A DNA stretch of 18,963 nt. Origin: an uncultured Butyricicoccus sp. (lineage in GTDB: Bacteria; Bacillota; Clostridia; Oscillospirales; Butyricicoccaceae). The position numbers were made by a program, and so were the translations under genes. The stretch spans positions 1 through 18,963 of the forward strand of contig UQVU01000020.1 of assembly GCA_900544475.1 (NCBI GenBank). The letters are read 5' to 3'. Each line of letters starts with the position of its first letter. The stretch's first letter is position 1. Under the pieces are notes generated by a model. The model made no database searches, was not told the DNA's origin, and was given only the letters and a program-made list of their open reading frames with translations. This document shows positions 6,690 through 14,227 of this stretch, one piece after another.

Positions 6690-9131
6690 TTACATCGACT
6701 CCGGTGCTTCTACGCCGATGAGCTTCAGCACGTTCTCGATGGTCTGCTTCGCCGCGAGGCACAGGGTCAGACGCGCATCGCGTACCGCCGGCTCCGCGTC
6801 CTTGATGCGGCAGGCGTTGTAGAAGTGGTGGAACTGCTGTGCCAGCGCGACAGCGTACTTATTGAGGCGCGACGGGTCACGGCTGACGGCGGACTGCACG
6901 ATCTCCTCGGGCAGCAGCGCGATCTGCTTGATGAGCTGACGCTCGTCCGCGCCGGTCAGCACGGAAAGGTCGGTCTTTGCGGTGTCCGGCAGGGCGATGC
7001 CGCTCTCCTGTGCGTTCTTGAGCACGGAGCAGATGCGGGCGTGCGCGTACTGGACGTAGTAGAGCGGGTTGTCGGAGTCCTGCTTGATGGCAAGGTCGAG
7101 GTCGAACTCCATCTGGGTCTCCGCCGCGCGGGAGTTGAAGAAGAAACGCGCCGCATCGACCGGAATTTCGTCGAGCAGGTCGGTCAGCGTCAGGCTCTTG
7201 CCGGTACGCTTGGACATACGGACGACCTCGCCGCCCTGCATCATGCGCACGAGCTGCATGAGCACGATCTCCAGACGGTGCGAGCCGTCAAGGCCGAGCG
7301 CATCGAGCGCACACTGGAGGCGCTTTACATGGCCGTGGTGGTCGGCGCCCCAGATATTGATAACGCGGTCAAAGCCGCGCTTTTCGAACTTGTTGCGGTG
7401 GTAGGCAATATCGGCCGCAAAGTAGGTGTAGAAACCGTTTGCGCGGCGCAGAACGTCGTCCTTGTCGCAGCCGAAATCGGTCGAGCGCAGCCAGAGTGCG
7501 CCGTCCTCGGTCTCGTAGGTCGCGCCCTTTGCGGTCAGCATATCGATGGTCTCCTTGACGTAGCCGCTCTCGTGCAGGGTGGACTCGCGGAACCAGACAT
7601 CGTAGTTGATCTTATAGCGCTTGAGGTCGCGCTCCATGCGGGCGATGTTGGTCGGCAGACCGTAGCCCTCGATGATGGCGAAGCGCTCCTCCGGGGTCTT
7701 TTCAAGCAGACTGTCGCCGTACTGCTCCACAAGGTCGTGCGCGAGCGCCTTGATGTCGTCGCCCTGATACCAGGAAGCGTCGAACTCGATAGCGTCCTCG
7801 CCCTTTACCTCCTGAATATAGCGGCCCTCGACCGAATGCGCGAACTTGTCGACCTGATTGCCGGCGTCGTTGATGTAGAACTCGCGGGTGACGTCGTTGC
7901 CCGACCAGTCGAGCACAGACGACAGGCAGTCGCCCAGAACGCCGCCGCGTGCGTTGCCCATGTGCATCGGGCCGGTGGGGTTCGCGGAAACGAACTCGAC
8001 CATGACCGTCTCCGGCTTTGCAGCCTTGGTGCGGCCGTAGTTCTCGCCCATCTCGAACACGCCGCGAACGGCCTTCTCGTACCAGCTCTGGTTCAGGGTG
8101 AAGTTCATGAAGCCCGGGCCTGCGATGGTCACGGTGTCGAAAATGCTGTCCGAAAGGTCGAGGTTCGCGACAATCGACTCCGCAATCTTGCGCGGCGCCA
8201 TGTGCAGCGGCTTTGCGCACTGCATGGCGAAGGTGGATGCCCAGTCGCCGTTCGAAGAATCCTTCGGGGTTTCTACCGCGACCGGCGGAATGTTGCCCTC
8301 GGGCAGCTCGCCTGCTGCGACTGCCTCGCAAGCGGACTTCTGGCCGTCGAAGCCGAGGAAGATGGTCTTTGCGTAGTTCGGGTTGCTCTTTGCGGTGCGG
8401 GCTGCTGCCAGCGCCATATCGTCATTGTTCGAGCAGATAATCGCGACGCCGTCCGGGAACTTGCTCATGATGCCTTCCATCGCGGTAACTGCGAGGTCAG
8501 CGGTCGCATTTGCGTACTGGGTCTCGTTGTCGAGGAACTCGCCGCCGGCCTCGGTGATGCCTTCGCGGTAGCCGTCCATGCGGGCGGTGTTGGTGGAGTC
8601 GCCCTGAACGCCTGCGATCTCGATGCACTTGATCTCGTCCCAGCCGTTTGCCTTGGCAGCCTCGACTGCGGCCTTTGCGCCTTCCTTAGCGGCCTCCTTG
8701 TTGCCGGTGCCGACGAAGGCGAGGCACTTGTCGGAGTCGATGTTGGTGTCATATGCTACGACCGGCTTGTCGGTGCTTGCGATAGCGGTTGCAACTGCTT
8801 CGGACTGAAGCGGAGCGATCAGGTAGCCGTCATAGTCGGCAACGAGGTCGGTCTGGATGGAGTTGAGCTGCTCCTCGTAGTAGGTCTCTCCCGGAGGGCC
8901 GTAGATGGACAGCTTGACTTCTTCCGGATGGTCCTTCTCGTAGGCTTCCGCACCGGCCTGAATGATGTTCCAGAACTCAGCGGCGTTGGTCTTGAGCGTC
9001 ATGCGGATCTTGTAAGGCTCGTTCGAAGCGTTGTCCGAACCGCCTGCCGGGGCGTCGCCGCCGCCGCACGCTGCGAGGCTCATTGCCATCGTTGCTGCCA
9101 TCAGAGCCGCCATAAGTCTTTTCTTCATCAT
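6690..9131 (-). CDS. argS: Chimeric ORF: sugar-binding lipoprotein N-terminus fused to arginyl-tRNA synthetase lacking its N-terminus
   Basis: A single 813-codon frame. The start is the second ATG (9131), six bases after AAAAGGAGAG. Residues 1-22 are a lipoprotein signal with lipobox LAAC (Cys22). Residues about 40-272 are a type 1 periplasmic sugar-binding protein (GYLIAPLQSEAV, VVAYDTNIDS, FLGFDGQKSACEA), which ends some 50-60 residues early. From about 273-280 the sequence becomes arginyl-tRNA synthetase: SSNGDWASTFAMQ (292-304), HIGH-type motif HMGN at 390-393 in SANPTGPMHMGNARG, and KMSKS-type MSKRTGK at 639-645. The anticodon-binding DALR domain runs to the end. ArgRS lacks about 20-25 residues including its start; no alternative start codon is visible at the join. 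As written, ArgRS would be exported and useless. The join is either a deletion fusion or an assembly chimera. The S41 gene follows 50 bases later. Confidence 0.9.
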   Translation of the reverse strand: MMKKRLMAALMAATMAMSLAACGGGDAPAGGSDNASNEPYKIRMTLKTNAAEFWNIIQAGAEAYEKDHPEEVKLSIYGPPGETYYEEQLNSIQTDLVADYDGYLIAPLQSEAVATAIASTDKPVVAYDTNIDSDKCLAFVGTGNKEAAKEGAKAAVEAAKANGWDEIKCIEIAGVQGDSTNTARMDGYREGITEAGGEFLDNETQYANATADLAVTAMEGIMSKFPDGVAIICSNNDDMALAAARTAKSNPNYAKTIFLGFDGQKSACEAVAAGELPEGNIPPVAVETPKDSSNGDWASTFAMQCAKPLHMAPRKIAESIVANLDLSDSIFDTVTIAGPGFMNFTLNQSWYEKAVRGVFEMGENYGRTKAAKPETVMVEFVSANPTGPMHMGNARGGVLGDCLSSVLDWSGNDVTREFYINDAGNQVDKFAHSVEGRYIQEVKGEDAIEFDASWYQGDDIKALAHDLVEQYGDSLLEKTPEERFAIIEGYGLPTNIARMERDLKRYKINYDVWFRESTLHESGYVKETIDMLTAKGATYETEDGALWLRSTDFGCDKDDVLRRANGFYTYFAADIAYHRNKFEKRGFDRVINIWGADHHGHVKRLQCALDALGLDGSHRLEIVLMQLVRMMQGGEVVRMSKRTGKSLTLTDLLDEIPVDAARFFFNSRAAETQMEFDLDLAIKQDSDNPLYYVQYAHARICSVLKNAQESGIALPDTAKTDLSVLTGADERQLIKQIALLPEEIVQSAVSRDPSRLNKYAVALAQQFHHFYNACRIKDAEPAVRDARLTLCLAAKQTIENVLKLIGVEAPESM

Positions 9132-9217
9132 AGTGAACTCTCCTTTTCTCTTCACTCTCTTTTGTGATGCACGGTTCTCTCTGTGCTTTTCTGTGCTTCC
9201 GTGCTCTTTATGTGCTT

Positions 9218-9246
9218 ATTATAGCGTGCTCCCTCTCCCCTGTCAA
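9218..9246 (-). promoter_or_regulatory. Consensus sigma-A promoter of the sugar-binding protein/argS chimera
   Basis: On the minus strand a perfect TTGACA (9241-9246) is followed by 17 bases and a perfect TATAAT (9218-9223). It drives the leader of about 80 bases before the chimeric gene, and that leader contains the 10-base-spaced GTGCT repeats. So strong a promoter next to candidate operators fits an inducible sugar transporter operon. Confidence 0.85.
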
Positions 9247-9553
9247 CAGTAATTTTACGAAAGCACAGAACAGTGTTTTAAACTTTTCACTTTGTATTTA
9301 CGATAATAAATCGTATTTATCCGCTTTATCCGAACTTCTCTTTCCGATATATTCGCTTTTTGACTTTTGTCACAAACTCCGTGGCACGCATTTGGTGACA
9401 CACACCAATTCTGTGCTTATGTGTTTTTTCGTGTCAGCACTTTTGCGCTTGATTTATTGCATATTTTCCGTGTTTTATCCGTTTTTCATTCCGTGCGTTT
9501 GTTTCTTTCCACCTGTGCTTTTGCACACATTCGTGTGCTGTGTGATACTTTTC

Positions 9554-9581
9554 TTTACATTGCACACATTTGTGCTATAAT
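9554..9581 (+). promoter_or_regulatory. Promoter of the LacI-family gene with embedded palindromic operator
   Basis: TTTACA (9554-9559) is followed by 16 bases and TATAAT (9576-9581). The spacer contains the perfect inverted repeat GCACA CATT TGTGC (9562-9575), placed where a bound repressor would block polymerase. A related palindrome lies 39 bases upstream (9523-9538). This fits autoregulation by the LacI-family product. Confidence 0.65.
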
Positions 9582-9623
9582 AAGTACAGAACCATTTCCC
9601 CACTGAAAAGGATAATGATAGCT

Positions 9624-10670
9624 ATGAACAAACGACCCACGATACAGACAGTTGCGGAACGCGCCGGCGTTTCGCGCGGCACGGTTGACCGCGTGCTGAA
9701 TAACCGCTCCTACGTCCGCGCAGACGTCCGCGAGCGCGTTCTGGACGCTATCCGCGAAACTGGATACCTTTCTCCGCGCGAGTCGCACCGCCAGACCGCC
9801 GACCGTCCGCAGCACTACTCCCCCGTCAAGCTCGGCGTGCTTCTGCCCAACTGGGCAGGCCCGTTCCGCGAGGAGGTCACGCGCGGCATCGAAAGCGCCC
9901 GCGTCAAGCTGTCCGTCCGCCACGCGGAGATCCGTGTGTGCACCTGTGAAACCGATATTCCCGGCGAGGCCATCACCCTGCTCGACGAGCTGCTCGAATG
10001 GGGGGCACAGGGCATCGCGCTGTGTGCGCTGAACGATATTGCAATAGAAGCGAAGGTCGGCGAGCTGGCCGACAGCGGCATTCCCTGCATCACGTTCAAC
10101 TCCGACCTGCCGAACAGCCGCCGTCTGTGCTTCATCGGTCAGGATTACGCGAAGAGCGGCCGCATCGCCGCCGAGCTGCTGACCAAGTGCATCGCGCCGG
10201 ATGCGCACGTGCTTGCCCTCGCCGGCAACCTTGAGTACCACGGCCACCGCACCCGTCTGGACGGCTTCTGCTCGCATATGCGCGAAAAAGGCTTCTCCTC
10301 GTCCCAGATCGACATCGGTGAAACCTACAACGACTACCGCGTGACCTATAATAAAGTGGCCGCCGCCCTGGGGAGCGCCACGCCGCCCGACGCCATCTAT
10401 ATGGCGAACCGCTCTGTGACCGCCTGCATCGACGCCGTGCGTGCCGCCGGATATACCGGCCGCGTCCGCGTCATTGCGCACGATATGTCCCCCGGCCGCG
10501 CGGAAATGCTGCGCGAGGGCACGCTCGACCTCACCATCACGCAGGACCTGTTCCGTCAGGGCAGCCTGCCGCTGACGCTGCTGTGCGACCTGCTCCAGCT
10601 CGGCGCCCAGCCGGACAATGACCAGCTCTCCACCAGCATCTCCATCATCTGCTCTCAGAACATCGACTGA
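9624..10670 (+). CDS. LacI-family transcriptional regulator of sugar uptake
   Basis: A 348-residue regulator. The start is taken as ATG 9624, twelve bases after AAAAGG; an in-frame ATG at 9615 lies too close to that site. Residues 6-26 form the LacI helix-turn-helix (TIQTVAERAGVSRGTVDRVL, then NNR), with Asp22 in GTVDRVLNNR as in a subset of sugar regulators; a hinge follows to about 65. Residues about 70-340 are a periplasmic-binding-protein-like effector domain (KLGVLLPNWAGPF, GIALCALND, CITFNSDLP, DAIYMANRS), which suggests a sugar inducer. It faces the sugar-binding protein gene across a shared operator-rich region, the usual arrangement for regulator and transporter. The transporter's ATPase and permease genes are not in the window, so the inducer cannot be named. 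Confidence 0.9.
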   Translation: MNKRPTIQTVAERAGVSRGTVDRVLNNRSYVRADVRERVLDAIRETGYLSPRESHRQTADRPQHYSPVKLGVLLPNWAGPFREEVTRGIESARVKLSVRHAEIRVCTCETDIPGEAITLLDELLEWGAQGIALCALNDIAIEAKVGELADSGIPCITFNSDLPNSRRLCFIGQDYAKSGRIAAELLTKCIAPDAHVLALAGNLEYHGHRTRLDGFCSHMREKGFSSSQIDIGETYNDYRVTYNKVAAALGSATPPDAIYMANRSVTACIDAVRAAGYTGRVRVIAHDMSPGRAEMLREGTLDLTITQDLFRQGSLPLTLLCDLLQLGAQPDNDQLSTSISIICSQNID

Positions 10671-10689
10671 GTTAGCAACATCTTACCGC

Positions 10690-10714
10690 AGAAAACGCTT
10701 CCGCAAACGTTTTC
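10690..10714. promoter_or_regulatory. CcpA/LacI-type operator-like pair
   Basis: Base 10690 onward reads AGAAAACGCTTCCG, which resembles the catabolite-response element TGAAAACGCTTTCA at 11 of 14 positions. It is followed by GCAAACGTTTTC, also with a central CG. The outer GAAAACG/CGTTTTC arms can also form a hairpin, but no T-run follows, so a terminator is unlikely. It lies 20 bases after the LacI-family gene and just before the mntP promoter. Confidence 0.3.
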
Positions 10715-10724
10715 GCCCTGCATA

Positions 10725-10753
10725 TTGACACTCCCTTTTGAATATGCTATAAT
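10725..10753 (+). promoter_or_regulatory. Consensus sigma-A promoter of mntP
   Basis: Perfect TTGACA (10725-10730), 17 bases, and perfect TATAAT (10748-10753). Transcription would start at about 10760, exactly at the beginning of the manganese riboswitch. Confidence 0.9.
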
Positions 10754-10758
10754 ACAGC

Positions 10759-10852
10759 ACAATAAGGGAGTAGTCGGCGGGCGCTTGTTCCGGCGCGCGC
10801 GGCAGGGCCAACATACTGAGAAGGACGCTTCTCTGGTTTTGCATGAAATGAC
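10759..10852 (+). ncRNA. yybP-ykoY manganese riboswitch aptamer
   Basis: The leader has the two conserved blocks of the yybP-ykoY family: GGGAGTAG (10766-10773) and CCAACATACTGAG (10808-10820), close to the blocks of the E. coli mntP leader. A GC-rich arm lies between them. A perfect hairpin, GAGAAG GACG CTTCTC (10818-10833), follows the second block. The family binds Mn2+ and usually turns expression on. The gene downstream is the Mn2+ exporter mntP, the classic target. Confidence 0.88.
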
Positions 10853-10893
10853 GAGACTTATCTGTTTTTCAGGGCAGATGGGTCTCTTTTTTT
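10853..10893 (+). terminator. Riboswitch expression platform: intrinsic terminator
   Basis: GAGACTTATCTG (10853-10864) pairs along all twelve bases with CAGATGGGTCTC (10875-10886), two pairs being G-U, and seven T follow. It lies between the aptamer and the mntP ribosome binding site. By family precedent, Mn2+ binding would favour an alternative fold and allow read-through into mntP. Confidence 0.88.
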
Positions 10894-10933
10894 ATGCTCA
10901 GCTGCCGTACACACGACAAGGAGGACAAGGAAA

Positions 10934-11497
10934 ATGGGATTAGTGGAGTTATTTATCATCGCGGTCGGACTTTCGATGGACGCTTTCGCGGTGTCCGTCT
11001 GCAAGGGACTGAGCGTACGTGAGCTGAAGCCGCGCCATGCGCTGACGGTCGGCGCGTATTTCGGCGGCTTTCAGATGCTGATGCCGCTCATCGGCTTCGC
11101 GCTCGGCGTGCGCTTTCAGTCGCTCATCATGAGCATCGACCACTGGATCGCGTTCGTTCTGCTCGGCCTCATCGGCGCGAACATGATCCGCGAGTCGCGT
11201 GAGCACGACGAGGAAAACCTCAGCGACTCGTTCTCGTTCGGCACCATGCTCCCGCTCGCGGTCGCGACCAGCATCGACGCGCTGGCGGTCGGCGTGACCT
11301 TCGCCTTTCTTCAGGTCAACATCCTTCCGGCGGTCTGCTTCATCGGCGCTACGACCTTCGTGCTGTCCTGCAGCGGCATCAAGATCGGCCACGTTTTCGG
11401 CCTCAAGTACAAATCCCGCGCGGAGTTCTTCGGCGGCGCGGTGCTGATTTTAATGGGCATCAAAATCCTGCTTGAGCACCTCGGCATTCTGGGGTAA
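10934..11497 (+). CDS. mntP: Manganese efflux pump MntP
   Basis: A 187-residue membrane protein of normal MntP length. The start ATG follows AAGGAGG. It has six likely membrane helices. Two internally related halves carry the family motifs [10 protein letters not shown] (Asp16) and [10 protein letters not shown] (Asp115), whose acidic residues are needed for Mn2+ export. It protects the cell from manganese overload. It is a single-gene unit with its own consensus promoter, a manganese riboswitch and a strong terminator. A DtxR/MntR-type regulator is encoded 2.3 kb downstream, but no binding site for it was recognised before mntP. Confidence 0.95.
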   Translation: MGLVELFIIAVGLSMDAFAVSVCKGLSVRELKPRHALTVGAYFGGFQMLMPLIGFALGVRFQSLIMSIDHWIAFVLLGLIGANMIRESREHDEENLSDSFSFGTMLPLAVATSIDALAVGVTFAFLQVNILPAVCFIGATTFVLSCSGIKIGHVFGLKYKSRAEFFGGAVLILMGIKILLEHLGILG

Positions 11498-11514
11498 GCG
11501 CAAAAAGGCATGAG

Positions 11515-11560
11515 AAAAGACCATCTGAGCAGTCAATTCTGCGTCAGATGGTCTTTTTTT
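11515..11560. terminator. Terminator between convergent mntP and aguB, probably bidirectional
   Basis: AAAAGACCATCTGA (11515-11528) pairs with TCAGATGGTCTTTT (11544-11557), and inner GCAG pairs with CTGC. On the plus strand seven T close the hairpin. On the minus strand four T then CTC follow, a weaker signal. It lies 17 bases past the mntP stop and 18 bases past the aguB stop, serving both convergent genes. Confidence 0.88.
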
Positions 11561-11578
11561 CGTCTATGGAAGCTGTTC

Positions 11579-12445
<867 letters not shown>

Positions 12446-12501
12446 AATGTGCTCCTTTTCAATCATATAAAGAGTCTTACCGGTATCCGCTTCGTTTTTC
12501 C

Positions 12502-12530
12502 GGCGGCGGGCTGAGGGCAGCCCGCCCTAC
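12502..12530. repeat. Palindromic repeat element with AGGG loop, copy 1
   Basis: GGCGGGCTG (12505-12513), loop AGGG and CAGCCCGCC (12518-12526) make a perfect 9-base stem in the aguA-aguB gap. A relative lies at 18586-18606, where the loop is again AGGG but one stem pair is swapped (C-G here, G-C there). No T-run follows on either strand, so it is not a classic terminator, though it could stabilise mRNA ends. Confidence 0.6.
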
Positions 12531-12533
12531 GGA

Positions 12534-13625
12534 TTATTTCGGTATCTGCTGCGTGACGCAGTGGATGTTTCCGCCGCCGATGAGAATATCGCGTGCCGGG
12601 ACGGCAACGACCTTCCGGGTCGGGAACAGCTTTTCGAGAATGCGCCGCGCTTTCTCGTCGGCCGGGTCACCGAACGCCGGCATGACGATCGCGTGATTTG
12701 CGATGTAGAAGTTGACGTAGCTTGCGGCGAGGCGCTCACCGGGCGTACGGGTCGGCTCGCCCTCGCACAGGTCGAGTCCTTCGCATTCCTCGGCGGTGAT
12801 CGTGACCGGCTTCGGCAGCGGCAGCTTGTGCACCTTGATGCGGCGTCCCTTTGCGTCCAGCTCGGTCTCGAGAACGTCAAGGCTTGCCTTGGACAGCGCG
12901 TACTGCGGGTCGCTTTCGTCGTCCGTCCACGCGAGAACGACCTCGCCCGGCGCGGTAAAGGCGCAGACGTTGTCCACGTGCTCGTTGGTTTCGTCGTTGT
13001 AGATGCCGCGCGGCAGCCAGATGACCTTTTCCGCGCCCAGATACTCGCAGAGCGTCCGCTCGATCTCCGCCTTGGACAGGTCGGGGTTGCGTCCCGCGCT
13101 CAGCAGGCACGCCTCGGTGACGAGCACCGTGCCCTCGCCGTCCGTGTGGATGGAGCCGCCCTCGCAGATAAAATCGCGCTTGTCATAGACATCGTTCCCC
13201 ATCAGGTCGCAGAACTTCCGCGCCACGCGGTTATCGTTCTCCCACGAGGGATAGAGGCCGTCCACCGTGCCGCCCCAGGCGTTAAAGCCCCAGTCGATGC
13301 CGCGGCGCTCGCCCCGGTCGTTCACGACGAAGGTCGGGCCGACGTCCCGCGCCCATGCGTCGTCGGTCGCCATCACGACCAGCCGCACGCGGTCGGGCAG
13401 CTGCGCCCGGGCGTTGTCGTACTGCCCCTCCGAGCACAGAACGGTCATGCTTTCGCTCTCGGAAATGGTTTCGATGACGCGCAGAAAGGCTTTGCGTGCA
13501 GCATAGGCGCCGTACTGCCAGCTGTCGCCGCGCTCCGGCCAGATCATCAGACAGCCCTCGTGGGGCGCGAACTCCGCCGGCATATGGAACCCGTCCTCGG
13601 CGGGTGTGGTGTGCAGTATTTTCAT
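12534..13625 (-). CDS. aguA: Agmatine deiminase
   Basis: A 363-residue enzyme of the guanidino-group-modifying (peptidyl-arginine deiminase-like) family that converts agmatine to N-carbamoylputrescine and ammonia. The start ATG at 13625 lies after GAGGGAG; a 21-codon extension upstream lacks a site. The nucleophile is Cys356 in GGGNIHCVTQQIP at the C-terminus. Other family residues are Asp94 in WARDVGPT, Glu155 in CEGGSIHTDG and His216 in NDETNEHVDN. The length is normal. It is upstream of aguB in the same direction, giving a two-gene polyamine operon. A weak promoter candidate lies 35 bases before the start. Confidence 0.96.
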   Translation of the reverse strand: MKILHTTPAEDGFHMPAEFAPHEGCLMIWPERGDSWQYGAYAARKAFLRVIETISESESMTVLCSEGQYDNARAQLPDRVRLVVMATDDAWARDVGPTFVVNDRGERRGIDWGFNAWGGTVDGLYPSWENDNRVARKFCDLMGNDVYDKRDFICEGGSIHTDGEGTVLVTEACLLSAGRNPDLSKAEIERTLCEYLGAEKVIWLPRGIYNDETNEHVDNVCAFTAPGEVVLAWTDDESDPQYALSKASLDVLETELDAKGRRIKVHKLPLPKPVTITAEECEGLDLCEGEPTRTPGERLAASYVNFYIANHAIVMPAFGDPADEKARRILEKLFPTRKVVAVPARDILIGGGNIHCVTQQIPK

Positions 13626-13659
13626 ATGGCTTTCTCCCTCACAACTTTTCGCTATTCTA

Positions 13660-13688
13660 AGATTACAACATTTTGCCCGCGGTTGCAA
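13660..13688 (-). promoter_or_regulatory. Candidate promoter of aguA-aguB
   Basis: On the minus strand TTGCAA (13683-13688) is followed by 17 bases and TAATCT (13660-13665). The -10 box is a poor match, so this is tentative. It would give a leader of about 25-30 bases before aguA. Confidence 0.4.
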
Positions 13689-13727
13689 CGGGTAAAATTC
13701 TCACCTTATTCCGCAGGGTGCGCCGTA

Positions 13728-13756
13728 TTGCAAAAAATTTATTTTTATGATATACT
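13728..13756 (+). promoter_or_regulatory. Promoter of the DtxR-like regulator gene
   Basis: TTGCAA (13728-13733), 17 AT-rich bases, and TATACT (13751-13756). A second TATACT at 13761-13766 could be an alternative -10. The leader to the TTG start is about 80 bases. No clear DtxR-type palindrome was seen in it. Confidence 0.65.
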
Positions 13757-13843
13757 ATGTTATACTATTTCATATCACAAATCTGCGCTGTCCGCGCCGC
13801 TGCGCGACAGCTGAAAACAGAGCAAAAAAGGAGGCCGTGCACT

Positions 13844-14227
13844 TTGAAGATCCAGGAAAGCGCGGAAAACTATCTGGAAGCCATTCTCGTTCTCATGCAG
13901 AAGAACGGTCAGGTGCGCTCGATCGACGTAGCGCATTATACCGGCTTCTCCAAACCCAGCATCAGCCGGGCCGTCGGCCTGCTGCGCGATAACGGCTATG
14001 TATCCATCGACCAGAACGGTCTGCTCGGTCTGACCGAGTCCGGTCTGAAAATCGCCGAAACCATTTACGAGCGCCACACCGTACTGACCTCGTTTCTGAC
14101 CGCGCTCGGCGTGGACAGCGAGATAGCCGCCGAGGACGCCTGCCGCATTGAGCACGTGCTCAGTCCGGAAACTTTCGATAAGCTCAAGGCGCACGCCAAG
14201 GAATATATCGAGGGAAAACAGGAGTAA
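13844..14227 (+). CDS. DtxR/MntR-family metal-dependent regulator, short form
   Basis: A 127-residue protein. The start is TTG 13844, nine bases after AAAAAGGAGG; the longer open frame upstream lacks a site. Residues 7-60 form a winged helix-turn-helix (RSIDVAHYTGFSKPSISRAV). Residues 65-125 form the dimerisation and metal-binding domain. Aligned by eye with MntR and DtxR, the likely metal ligands are Glu12, His78, Cys100, Glu103 and His104 (in DACRIEHVLS); the MntR Asp8/DtxR Met10 position is Asn9. Cys100 matches iron-type DtxR rather than MntR, which has Glu. The C-terminal SH3-like domain of DtxR is absent, as in MntR. It probably represses metal-uptake genes; targets are not in evidence. 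It is followed by a hairpin-rich gap. Confidence 0.88.
   Translation: MKIQESAENYLEAILVLMQKNGQVRSIDVAHYTGFSKPSISRAVGLLRDNGYVSIDQNGLLGLTESGLKIAETIYERHTVLTSFLTALGVDSEIAAEDACRIEHVLSPETFDKLKAHAKEYIEGKQE

Larger units (their letters stand above)
9132..9623. promoter_or_regulatory. Divergent regulatory region rich in GTGC/GCAC repeats
   Basis: This 492-base gap between the binding-protein/argS chimera and the LacI-family gene has no gene. It is T-rich on the plus strand and holds two promoters, described separately. About 10-base-spaced TGTGCT-type direct repeats occupy 9182-9231. Several inverted repeats occur: TTGGTG ACACA CACCAA (9392-9408), TGTGC TTTT GCACA (9514-9527), GCACAC ATTC GTGTGC (9523-9538) and GCACA CATT TGTGC (9562-9575). 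These are candidate binding sites for the adjacent LacI-family protein. Short ORFs here (for example 9164-9580) have no ribosome binding site and are not called. Confidence 0.65.

Noticed and set aside
6825..9167. Plus-strand open frame of 780 codons opposite the chimeric gene
   Set aside because: It mirrors the ArgRS/binding-protein frame codon for codon, has low-complexity Val/Leu/Ala composition and no start signal. It is not a gene.
9164..9580. Small plus-strand ORF of 138 codons in the divergent regulatory region
   Set aside because: It is Phe/Cys/Leu-rich from T-rich DNA, overlaps the two promoters and operator-like repeats, and lacks a ribosome binding site.
10691..10714. Hairpin GAAAACG/CGTTTTC as terminator of the LacI-family gene
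   Set aside because: No T-run follows on the plus strand and the loop is itself operator-like; kept only as a possible cre-type site.
12561..13814. Plus-strand open frame of 417 codons opposite aguA
   Set aside because: Antisense mirror of agmatine deiminase; no motif and no ribosome binding site.
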